Source: Deltaproteobacteria bacterium
GTDB taxonomy: Bacteria > Desulfobacterota > Desulfobacteria > Desulfobacterales > G020354645
Assembly (NCBI GenBank): GCA_020354645.1
Contig: CP070652.1
Location: 3,721,645-3,785,644 of the forward strand
Length of the DNA: 64,000 nt
Reading direction: 5' to 3'
Shown: positions 1 to 7,260 of the stretch, in pieces
Layout: the number at the start of each line of letters is the position of its first letter
How positions within the stretch are numbered: position 1 is the stretch's first letter
Made by a program: the position numbers and the translations under genes
Notes under the pieces: generated by a model
The model's input: the letters and a program-made list of their open reading frames with translations, nothing else
Databases searched by the model: none
Told to the model about the DNA's origin: nothing

Positions 1-667
1 GAGCTAAATTGACCATCTCGTTAAAGAGCAGATCTGAGGCGCCGGGCATCTTATCCCGTGTTGACCGAAAATTGAACATATAGAAAGCATAATCGGCCGA
101 ACCCATGTCCGTGATCGTGAATGCCGCCAGTTTGGTTCCTTTTCTTGCCTCAATCAGCCGTGCACTTTTAGAATTTTTCAAATAATATTGGATGTGCGTA
201 AAAATACGCTTTTGGCCTGATGTTAACTTGTGTTTAGAAATAAAACCGTTAACCATTCTCCGGTGCTCTCTGCCGTATTCACCATAAGCAATTTGGAGCT
301 CTCTTTCTGCACGCCGAATCATATAAGCCACACCAGGATGAAGGATTCTCAGAGGCAGGTCGAGCCGGTAGTAACTGTCTTGCGGCTGTTTTTCATAAGT
401 TTCAGGGGATAACCATATTTTCGGTGCAATCAGCGCTACGGTAGACGGCTGGAAGCGCTCACAAGCGGCTGTATAGGCGCCGGGAAGATCACGTGAATCA
501 TTCCCCAGGGGGTAACCGATAAACGTGAGGTGATTGTCTCGGATGAAACAAAGATAATTGTCATGCAGATAGGCCTTTGCACCGGAGACTGCCACAACAT
601 AATCGGGAAGGTGTTCGGGCAAATAGGCATGCTGAAAGATCCAGTGGCGATCTTCGCTATCAAGCAT
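1..667 (-). CDS. FemAB/GNAT-like acyltransferase, C-terminus outside window
   Basis: Translating the minus strand from an ATG at 665-667 gives about 222 residues with no stop before the window edge. The start overlaps the stop of the upstream gene by 8 nt, so the two are translationally coupled. The protein aligns along its length with the one at 55674-56516: shared blocks are a YxPEH start, a GYPL turn near residue 50, and KMPGASDLLFNEM at the visible end, matching TPGASDLLCYEM in the paralogue. The GASDLL block followed by a helix is typical of FemAB/GNAT-fold acyltransferases, where it lies near the acyl-donor site. Substrate unknown. The expected GxGxxxGIRRFKxKWG ending lies beyond the window. 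Confidence 0.75.
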   Translation of the reverse strand, partial: MLDSEDRHWIFQHAYLPEHLPDYVVAVSGAKAYLHDNYLCFIRDNHLTFIGYPLGNDSRDLPGAYTAACERFQPSTVALIAPKIWLSPETYEKQPQDSYYRLDLPLRILHPGVAYMIRRAERELQIAYGEYGREHRRMVNGFISKHKLTSGQKRIFTHIQYYLKNSKSARLIEARKGTKLAAFTITDMGSADYAFYMFNFRSTRDKMPGASDLLFNEMVNLA

Positions 668-1289
668 TCTGCTGTTTACCTTGGGGTCCGAAAATCTTTT
701 CGACCTCCGCCATCCTTTGCTTATTCATCGCTTCCTCAATTCGTGCCGCCATGGCTGAATCTGTATTGACACCCAAGGTTTGTCGTGCGGCTTGTGCCAC
801 TTTTTTTTCCGCGTCCTTCAGCCGCGCGTGGAAAGCTTTATATTGCTCTCGATTGCCATAAGCACTGAGAACCAATGCGTCGTAATCATTGCCTTCGGCC
901 TGAATCAGTTTACAGTAATGGTCGATAAGCAAATCAATTTCCTTGACTTGTTCCTGACGAATGGCGTTCGAATAGAGATTGTCCGGTAATGTAGAAATAA
1001 GTTGGTCGGTTTTGGATTTTATTTGATCCATTACCGATTCTCGGGATTTATTCTTTTCAATCATATCAAGGGCAGCCTCTAGGGCCAGTTTTTTAGTGAA
1101 AAGCAAATTCTGGGCGAATACCTCCCTATCCTGTTTGGATTTCATAAAACTCAAAATGAAAAGAATCGGTATCAAAACCTCCCATACTGACAGCGGTTTT
1201 GGGGTCAATGCTTTTAGAGCCACGTATTTGGCCGAAATTTGCTCCCGGGATAAGATGATGTCGAATTTCTTCTTTAAATCAGCCGGCAA
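660..1289 (-). CDS. Unrecognised family protein, tandem paralogue A (209 aa)
   Basis: I do not recognise this family. It is homologous to the next upstream gene (1513-2094): both have a short N-terminal helix, then a VW..LIP hydrophobic segment (about residues 35-48) that could be membrane-associated, a LLF/YMF-x-KLAL-A motif, a central LLIDHYxKL motif, a SAYxxRxxY motif, and a coiled-coil-like Lys/Glu-rich tail. The start is TTG at 1287-1289 with GGGAG about 10 nt upstream; this length matches the paralogue and no in-frame ATG lies nearby. The stop overlaps the start of the acyltransferase-like gene. The function is probably linked to that enzyme, but this is inference from context only. Confidence 0.7.
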   Translation of the reverse strand: MPADLKKKFDIILSREQISAKYVALKALTPKPLSVWEVLIPILFILSFMKSKQDREVFAQNLLFTKKLALEAALDMIEKNKSRESVMDQIKSKTDQLISTLPDNLYSNAIRQEQVKEIDLLIDHYCKLIQAEGNDYDALVLSAYGNREQYKAFHARLKDAEKKVAQAARQTLGVNTDSAMAARIEEAMNKQRMAEVEKIFGPQGKQQNA

Positions 1290-1316
1290 CTTATCGGACT
1301 CCCTTTTGTCGCAAGT

Positions 1317-1347
1317 GAAACTCCCCCACTGAAAGACGGGGCTTCCC
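1317..1347. repeat. Hairpin resembling an IS200/IS605-type end
   Basis: Read on the minus strand the segment has CCCCGTC, a short loop and a G-rich arm (GTGGGGGAG), flanked by GGAAG and TTTCAC. This resembles the subterminal hairpins at ends of IS200/IS605 elements. No transposase or TnpB is present, so it is at most an orphan end. The gap 1290-1512 also holds a perfect 14-bp palindrome, GCTTCCCGGGAAGC at 1481-1494, and no gene. Confidence 0.25.
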
Positions 1348-1512
1348 GGTAAGAAAAATGTCTATTTCAGATTAATCAGGAAGCGGGGCAATTTTTGCGA
1401 CGACAAGATGCCGGGTTATCACCTGCTCGGTCCAGCAGCGGCAAATGCTATACAATTTACCGCCTGCTGATGGCCGGCCCGCTTCCCGGGAAGCCGCCAG
1501 GTCAGCTGCTAA

Positions 1513-2094
1513 CTAAAAGATTTCATCCAGTATTTTTTGACGCCTTCTATCGACCTGTTGTTCCTCGGTCTGCAACTTTTCCCTGAGCGTTTGGTTCTCC
1601 CCCAACCTTTCGATAATCGCCCGGTCAACTTCTTTTTCGGCCGAAGAAAGACGGTGCAGGTGCTCCTCGTATTCGTCCCGAGACGCATAGGCACTTCTGA
1701 TTAAATCGTAAAAGCTGTAACCCGCCGCCCCAAGAAGTTTCAAGTAATGATCGATCAGAAAATCCACCACGACTTTTTGAAGACGGGCCAGGTCTAGGGA
1801 ATAGAGATTGAGAGCATTCAGCCGGTTTTCGATTTCAGCTTCTATCCGTGAATTGATCCCTGCTTTGTCCTGGCCCTCTGCAAGCGCCTGCGCTGCATCC
1901 AGTGCTAATTTCCTGGGAAACATATAATAATTGGTGTATTGCCGGATCGCTCTGCCACGGCGCAGAAAATCAAAAATGAACATCCCCGGGATCAGCGTCT
2001 GCCAGACCGGCGGTGGTTTCTGAACGATGACGCCCAAGGTTACTTCCCGGGCGAATTGCTCCTCGGCGTTTGCAATTATCTGTTTTTTTTCCAT
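1513..2094 (-). CDS. Unrecognised family protein, tandem paralogue B (193 aa)
   Basis: Unknown function. ATG at 2092-2094 follows a purine-rich stretch (GAGAG). It is the upstream, better-initiated copy of the pair with 660-1289. Shared landmarks are VWQTLIPGMFIFDFLRR near residues 30-46 (a hydrophobic stretch followed by basic residues), PRKLALDAA, VDFLIDHYLKLL in the middle, and SAYASRDEY before a charged helical tail that ends in a Gln/Arg-rich segment. The 220-bp gap between the copies holds no ORF. Two diverged copies side by side suggest an old duplication with possible heteromeric function. Confidence 0.7.
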   Translation of the reverse strand: MEKKQIIANAEEQFAREVTLGVIVQKPPPVWQTLIPGMFIFDFLRRGRAIRQYTNYYMFPRKLALDAAQALAEGQDKAGINSRIEAEIENRLNALNLYSLDLARLQKVVVDFLIDHYLKLLGAAGYSFYDLIRSAYASRDEYEEHLHRLSSAEKEVDRAIIERLGENQTLREKLQTEEQQVDRRRQKILDEIF

Positions 2095-2305
2095 GAAGGT
2101 AACTCTCTTTGAATACGCATATCACCGAATCGTTTCTCCTGTCAACGGCTCCGGCCATCAGAAGCAAAGAAAGGATTCAATAGCGCTTGTTTGAAAGGGC
2201 GATGTCGTGATCTTCAAATAGGTGGTCATCTGGTCGGTAAAATAATTCGGGATTTTCAATCGAAATTGCGAGGCCTGCGCACCGGCAAGCACGGCGATTT
2301 TCAGG

Positions 2306-2346
2306 AAAAAATGGGAGATGCCCGCCGAAAGGGCATCTCCCATTTT
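2306..2346 (-). terminator. Rho-independent terminator after the YeiH-like gene
   Basis: A perfect inverted repeat (AATGGGAGATGCCC and GGGCATCTCCCATT, 7-nt loop) at 2310-2344 is followed on the minus strand by a T-rich run. It lies just downstream of the stop at 2377, so it terminates that transcript and insulates it from 1513-2094. Confidence 0.85.
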
Positions 2347-2376
2347 AGTTGCGATGATAGGTGTTATTTATAACCA

Positions 2377-3738
2377 TCAATCGGGCGGGATGACTGCCGG
2401 AAAAAACGTGCTGGACCATAGAATCCAGGTAATAAACAGGGTCCAGACGGCGTTGGCTGTCTGGGAAATCCAGTAAGCAATTGCCGGCCGGCCGCCACCC
2501 ACCGAAACCAATTCTTTAAAGCGCGTTTCCAGGCCGATGGACACGAAACACAGCGCGAAAAACCAGTTCCGATAAGTTTTGGTTGCGCTGCCGATCGCTT
2601 TGGTGGCTTTAGGGCCCGAGACCGGTTCAACCAATGCCGAGACGACAATCGAGGCTACTATGAATCCGAGCACGAACTTGGGGAACCGATACCAGATTTC
2701 CATAAAGGACGGTCTTTCGGTGATTCCCGATTCTTTGCGGTCCAGCGTCATGGTCGCCCACAGCGCCATTAAGAAGGCGGCCACTCCAATCAACACGTTC
2801 TGGGCCATCTTGACCATTGCAGCAACTTTGTAGGCAGCATCACCGCCGATAATTCCGCCGGCGGCCACGACGGCACCGGTATTGTCAATGACTCCGCCGA
2901 CCCAGGCACCGGCCCAGTTGTTGGGAAGATTCATCCACTTGGCAATCGGCGGCATCACCAAAATCAAGACCACCGCGCAGACCAATACCCAGGCGACCAT
3001 AGAGCTGACTTCTTTTTTATTGCCCTGGATCGCACCACCGGCAGCAATGGTGGCGGACACACCGCAGATGGCATTGGCGGAAGCGATGATGGCGCTGAAG
3101 CGTTCATTGACCTGAAATTTGCGGCAAATAAAGTAAGTCATGAACCAGACCGAAGTGGCCACCAGAATCGCTTGAACGAGACCCAGAAAGCCGCCCCTGA
3201 GAACATCGGAAAAAAGGATACCCGCTCCCATGCACACCAGACCGATTTTGATGAAGTATTCGGTTTGCCCGGCGGCTTGCAGGATTTTAGGCACCTTGAA
3301 AAAGTTACTGATAATCAAACCGAACACCAATGCGAAAATAACGTATTCTATACCCCATTTGGCGAAGAATTGCTGTTTGGACAAAACCGTAGAGATCAAG
3401 GCCAGGACAAAAATAACAATAAAACCGGGGATATAGCGCTTAAAATCAAACTTCATGAAAGCACCCCCGATGCTCGTGAGAACGGCTAAAAATAGGAAAA
3501 GAACGACCGTCTGCCCAAGGGTTGTGCCGAACCCTTTCGGGAAGGCCGCTGCCAGTGACGTCCAGCCCTTGGCAATTTTGGGACCCGCCGGAAGGATCCC
3601 AACCGCCCATTTACCGGCCGCAGCTTCATGCAAACCGATAATGGCCAGAACCAGTATCAACCAGCCGAGAAAACACGCCCACCAGTCCTCGTTTTGAAGC
3701 ACTGGTTTTGTTGCGCGTTGTTGGGTTTCTTCGTTCAT
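2377..3738 (-). CDS. YeiH/UPF0324 family putative sulfate exporter (453 aa)
   Basis: A polytopic inner-membrane protein of about ten hydrophobic segments. The central block SANAICGVSATIAAGGAI and the later AWVGGVIDNTGAVVAAGG are the two hallmark Gly/Ala/Asn-rich segments of the YeiH (Cons_hypoth698) family. Family members are annotated as putative sulfate exporters; the substrate is not proven. It is longer than the usual ~340 aa because of about 100 extra N-terminal residues with two additional membrane segments. ATG at 3736-3738 is preceded by AGGAGG at good spacing. Single-gene unit: long AT-rich leader upstream, strong terminator downstream. Confidence 0.85.
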   Translation of the reverse strand: MNEETQQRATKPVLQNEDWWACFLGWLILVLAIIGLHEAAAGKWAVGILPAGPKIAKGWTSLAAAFPKGFGTTLGQTVVLFLFLAVLTSIGGAFMKFDFKRYIPGFIVIFVLALISTVLSKQQFFAKWGIEYVIFALVFGLIISNFFKVPKILQAAGQTEYFIKIGLVCMGAGILFSDVLRGGFLGLVQAILVATSVWFMTYFICRKFQVNERFSAIIASANAICGVSATIAAGGAIQGNKKEVSSMVAWVLVCAVVLILVMPPIAKWMNLPNNWAGAWVGGVIDNTGAVVAAGGIIGGDAAYKVAAMVKMAQNVLIGVAAFLMALWATMTLDRKESGITERPSFMEIWYRFPKFVLGFIVASIVVSALVEPVSGPKATKAIGSATKTYRNWFFALCFVSIGLETRFKELVSVGGGRPAIAYWISQTANAVWTLFITWILWSSTFFPAVIPPD

Positions 3739-4061
3739 ATGACATGCCTCCTTTTAATTGAATTGAGTTCGGGTAAGAATGCGAAGCATAAAAAAAAACA
3801 TACAGATGAATTTACAACAACCCTACTGTGTTCACCTCCTTTCACCACTTAAATATTCACACTCATAAACAGATAAATTCTTTATATTTTTAGTCGAGAA
3901 AGAGGGATTTTGTCAATATTTTTTCAAATTATTTGCTTGAGTGGATATTTTGATCCTTGGGCACAGCACTGCTATTATATATTTATATATTTTAAAATCA
4001 AGTGTTTAAAATACATCCCTTCACCAAATTGAGAAAATCAGACGACTTTTTGGGATGGGAT
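3739..4061. other. AT-rich intergenic region with an unused perfect Shine-Dalgarno
   Basis: No convincing gene. On the minus strand an exact anti-SD complement (AAAGGAGGTGA, within 3831-3846) lies about 100 nt upstream of the YeiH-like start but has no sensible start codon at the right distance; the overlapping GTG opens only seven codons. The rest is AT-rich (3880-4020) and presumably holds the promoter of the YeiH-like gene. Confidence 0.5.
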
Positions 4062-5129
4062 CTAGCCTTCAACAGTGCCAATATTGAAAGCATATTGTAA
4101 AATCAAATAAATGATGTAGACGCCGAACAGCCAGCCACCTTGCCATCTTCGGAAACGTCCGTCCTTATTCTGGAAAATGAAAAATCGGAAAGGATACAGA
4201 ATGAGTATCATGGCCGGAAAGTGGAAGGTATAAAAGTTTTGCGGCACGGCCAAAGGTCTGGCGGCCGCTGCCGCGCCGATGACAAAAAGGCAGTTGAGCA
4301 CATCAGCCCCAACGACGTTGCCGACCATAATCTCCGGATGTCCTTTGCGCACGGCGGCAATGGCCGTCATCAGTTCCGGTAAAGACGTGCCGAGTGCCAC
4401 CATGGTGGCGGCAATAACATCCTCCGGCACGCCGAGCCGGTGGGCGATTTCTGCTGCAGAGGGAACCAAGATCCGTGCTCCGACAATGACAAAAAACAGC
4501 CCCCCTACGATCAGCAACCAGCACTTTGCCAGGCTCAAGAGCTCGGAAACGTCGGCTTCCTCCCCCTCAAGCGCCATATCGGCCCCCTGCTTGGCCCAAA
4601 GATAGGTAATATACATATAACCTGCCAATAATATAAGAAATAATATGCCAACCCATCGGTGCAATATCGGTTCACCCTCCATTGCGCTCAGCGCAATCAG
4701 CGCAATGAGAACCAGCAACGTCGCTGCTCCCACCTGCACCCAACCTGTTCGATTGAGTATGAAGCGGTTGACCGGCACAGTGGTCAACATACAAGTCAAG
4801 CCAAAAATTAAGCCGGTGTCGGCAATGATGGACCCCACGCCATTGCCCAGGGCCAGTCCGGGATTACCCATCCAGGCCGCCATAACCGACACGAACGCTT
4901 CCGGCATGGTCGTTCCAAGGGAAATAATCGTCGCCCCGATGACGATTCGAGGCAAACCCGTTCGGCGTGCCAAATGGACCACGCCGTCGATCATCCAATC
5001 GGCACCTTTCGACAACAAAAAAATGCAGACGGCCATAATGACCAGCAAAGCCGCAATCGGCAAACCCTTCACAAACTCCTGCAATATTGTTTCATCTCCA
5101 ATCCAACGCAATACTTCGCTTAGCATCAC
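4062..5129 (-). CDS. CaCA-family sodium/calcium exchanger, YrbG-like (355 aa)
   Basis: An integral membrane antiporter with the inverted alpha-repeat topology of the calcium/cation antiporter family. Alpha-1 is ATIISLGTTMPEAFVSVMAA (about residues 66-85) and alpha-2 is AATMVALGTSLPELMTAIAA; the conserved Glu of each PE(A/L) motif coordinates cation in the family. The GNxVGS signature after alpha-1 reads GNGVGSIIADTG, lacking the usual Asn of GSN, whereas the second copy reads GNVVGADVLN. An acidic loop (EGEEADVSE) separates the halves. ATG at 5127-5129 has GGAGG eight nt upstream. Monocistronic. Confidence 0.88.
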   Translation of the reverse strand: MMLSEVLRWIGDETILQEFVKGLPIAALLVIMAVCIFLLSKGADWMIDGVVHLARRTGLPRIVIGATIISLGTTMPEAFVSVMAAWMGNPGLALGNGVGSIIADTGLIFGLTCMLTTVPVNRFILNRTGWVQVGAATLLVLIALIALSAMEGEPILHRWVGILFLILLAGYMYITYLWAKQGADMALEGEEADVSELLSLAKCWLLIVGGLFFVIVGARILVPSAAEIAHRLGVPEDVIAATMVALGTSLPELMTAIAAVRKGHPEIMVGNVVGADVLNCLFVIGAAAAARPLAVPQNFYTFHFPAMILILYPFRFFIFQNKDGRFRRWQGGWLFGVYIIYLILQYAFNIGTVEG

Positions 5130-5341
5130 TTATTCCTCCCGCCTTTCGCAAAATTTCAAAGGCTAATCGGAAAACCCATAACCGTTCAAATTAGGAAATA
5201 ATTTTTTTGATAAACAGCTCTGGGTCTTCTAAAAATTTTCCACCCCACGACTCTTAAATAATGCAGTCGGCCGCCTTTTGTCCAAATGTTAGCCCATATT
5301 CAATAATTAAAAAAAATTGCATGGAAGATATTTATTTCGTG

Positions 5342-6310
5342 TCACACAGAATGACCAATTATTTTTAAGCGCATGATTTGATTCTCCATGTCTGCTGGGA
5401 TCGGGGCCTCAAATGATACGAACTGGTTGGATCTTGGATGAAAGAATCCCAGCCGCCAGGCATGCAGCATCTGCCTGGTGATGCCCTGGATAATGGCAGA
5501 GATATCTGTGGATAGGTTTCTTTGGACCCTGCGACCGCCATACTTCGAATCAGCAATAATTGGATGGTTGATTGCGGCACAATGCACACGGATTTGATGG
5601 GTCCGGCCGGTTTTTAAATTCAATTCGACCAGGGTGACACCGTCAAAACGCTCGCGGACCTTCCAGGTGCTCTCGGCCTCCCGTCCCTTCCGACTGATGG
5701 TGGACATCCGCTTTCGATCGACCGGGTGCCTGCCGATGGGCAGCGAAATGACACCCGTTTCTGACCTCATTTCTCCATACACCAGCGCCAGATATGTCTT
5801 TTGAACCCTCCTGGATTTAAACTGCGCAGCCAGATGGGCATGGGCCGAGTTGTTTTTAGCGACCACCAGAACACCAGAGGTATCCTTGTCGAGCCGGTGG
5901 ACGATTCCCGGCCTGAGTTCACCGCCGATATTGCAGATATCCGGGCGATGATAAAGAAGCCCGTTGACCAAAGTGCCTGAATAATGCCCCGGTGCGGGGT
6001 GAACCACCAGTCCCGATTGTTTGTTAATGACAATTAGATCCTGATCTTCATAAAGAAAATCGATTTCAATGGGCTCAGGCTCAAATGAAACCGTCTCCGG
6101 TGGTGAAACATGACCGCAGATTTCATCACCAGTTTTTACGCTATAGCCGGGTTTTTTAAGCGCCCCGTTAACCCGTATCTTTTCATTAAGAATTAAGTTA
6201 GCGGCTTGTGACCGGGAACATGCAGAGATGCGAGAAGCTATATGAACATCAAGGCGTTCGCCAGCATGGGAGGCGTCGACAAAAATGGTGAAAGCACCGT
6301 CAGCGGGCAT
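5342..6310 (-). CDS. rluD: RluA/RluD-family 23S rRNA pseudouridine synthase
   Basis: Converts uridine to pseudouridine in rRNA. An N-terminal S4 RNA-binding domain (about residues 14-75, RLDVHIASR...SRSQAANLI...VNG) is followed by the catalytic domain. The catalytic Asp lies in HRLDKDTSG near residue 140, and GRTHQIRVH, the other family signature, is intact. At 322 aa it has the normal RluD length. It starts 14 nt after the carD stop, so carD and this gene form one operon. Assignment to RluD rather than another RluA-type enzyme rests on the S4 domain and length. Confidence 0.88.
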   Translation of the reverse strand: MPADGAFTIFVDASHAGERLDVHIASRISACSRSQAANLILNEKIRVNGALKKPGYSVKTGDEICGHVSPPETVSFEPEPIEIDFLYEDQDLIVINKQSGLVVHPAPGHYSGTLVNGLLYHRPDICNIGGELRPGIVHRLDKDTSGVLVVAKNNSAHAHLAAQFKSRRVQKTYLALVYGEMRSETGVISLPIGRHPVDRKRMSTISRKGREAESTWKVRERFDGVTLVELNLKTGRTHQIRVHCAAINHPIIADSKYGGRRVQRNLSTDISAIIQGITRQMLHAWRLGFFHPRSNQFVSFEAPIPADMENQIMRLKIIGHSV

Positions 6311-6324
6311 GATTCAGTGGTGGG

Positions 6325-6903
6325 TTAATTATCGGGATTGTCTGAAGTCTCAGGATTCTCCGCAGCGAAGAAAGATTCGAGTTCAGAGATAATCTTTTTT
6401 TCATCTGTTTTTTTGGCGGTAGAAAGCTCTTTTACCAGCAAAACTTGGGCGGTATCGTAAAGCTTGCGTTCACCAAAGGACAAATCTTTGGTTAACTTCA
6501 GTAGTGAAAGATCTCTGAAGACTTCGGCGACATCATACAGTGAACCGGTCTTGATCTTATCCATGTATTCTCTATACCGGCGATTCCAGGTTTGATTGTC
6601 GTTAAGCGATTCCTTGCGGGTCTTTATCACCTGGTATACTTTGGAAATCTCTTTTTTATCAATAATATCTCTTAAACCAACCGATTCTACGTTGTTGGTC
6701 GGGATCATGATCAGCATGTTGTTTTCGAGAACGTTCATGATATAAAAATCATGCTTTTCCCCGTTGATAACTCTGGTCTCAATCGCTTTTATCTTTCCAA
6801 CGCCGTGAGCCGGATAGACCGCTAGATCGCCAACTTGAAAAGTACGCATTTTTCGTTTGCTGGTTGGTTTTCGAGTTTTTCCACTGGCCTTTTTGTCACT
6901 CAT
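6325..6903 (-). CDS. carD: CarD-family transcriptional regulator
   Basis: RNA-polymerase-binding regulator that stabilises open complexes. After a Lys/Arg-rich N-terminus the RID/Tudor-like domain begins with FQVGDLAVYPAHGVGKI, the CarD signature, followed by an alpha-helical DNA-binding C-terminal domain and an acidic tail. I place the start at ATG 6901-6903 because GGAG precedes it by about 6 nt; an in-frame extension to 6966 exists but would add a hydrophobic stretch atypical of the family. Divergent from hppA with a 357-bp intergenic region; cotranscribed with the RluD-type gene. Confidence 0.9.
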   Translation of the reverse strand: MSDKKASGKTRKPTSKRKMRTFQVGDLAVYPAHGVGKIKAIETRVINGEKHDFYIMNVLENNMLIMIPTNNVESVGLRDIIDKKEISKVYQVIKTRKESLNDNQTWNRRYREYMDKIKTGSLYDVAEVFRDLSLLKLTKDLSFGERKLYDTAQVLLVKELSTAKKTDEKKIISELESFFAAENPETSDNPDN

Positions 6904-7178
6904 TTTAACTCCATCAATAAGATTGTATACGAACCAAAATATAATTTTTATCTCACAGGCACCCACCGCGGATAAACGGAATCATTAAAAGAGCCGTTTG
7001 CACGGCGTTTAAATCTGTTGAGATAAACACATAGCCCCGCTGTACTGTCCAAAATAAAATGCGAGACGCAAAAACGCGGAAGATAACAGGGCTTTAAACC
7101 TTTATCATATAACATAACTTATCGTAATTGTCAAAAATATATTCCATTGGAAGTGTCTCTACCGGGTCGATACTAAGC

Positions 7179-7207
7179 TTGACACACATACTGGTTTTTG
7201 CCATAGT
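7179..7207 (+). promoter_or_regulatory. Candidate sigma-70 promoter of hppA
   Basis: TTGACA at 7179-7184, a 17-bp spacer, then CATAGT at 7202-7207 (four of six consensus -10 bases). It lies about 50 bp upstream of the hppA ATG, which itself has AAGGAGGAGAG just ahead. The rest of 6904-7260 shows no gene. Confidence 0.55.
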
Positions 7208-7260
7208 GTGCCAGCCCAAAATCACTTTATCACTAATTATCAAATAAGGAGGAGAGAGGT

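Noticed and set aside
2158..2373. Short ORFs on both strands around the terminator of the YeiH-like gene
   Set aside because: They run through a perfect terminator hairpin and lack SDs.
6325..6966. CarD start at 6966
   Set aside because: The extension has a hydrophobic stretch and no SD; ATG 6903 has GGAG at good spacing.
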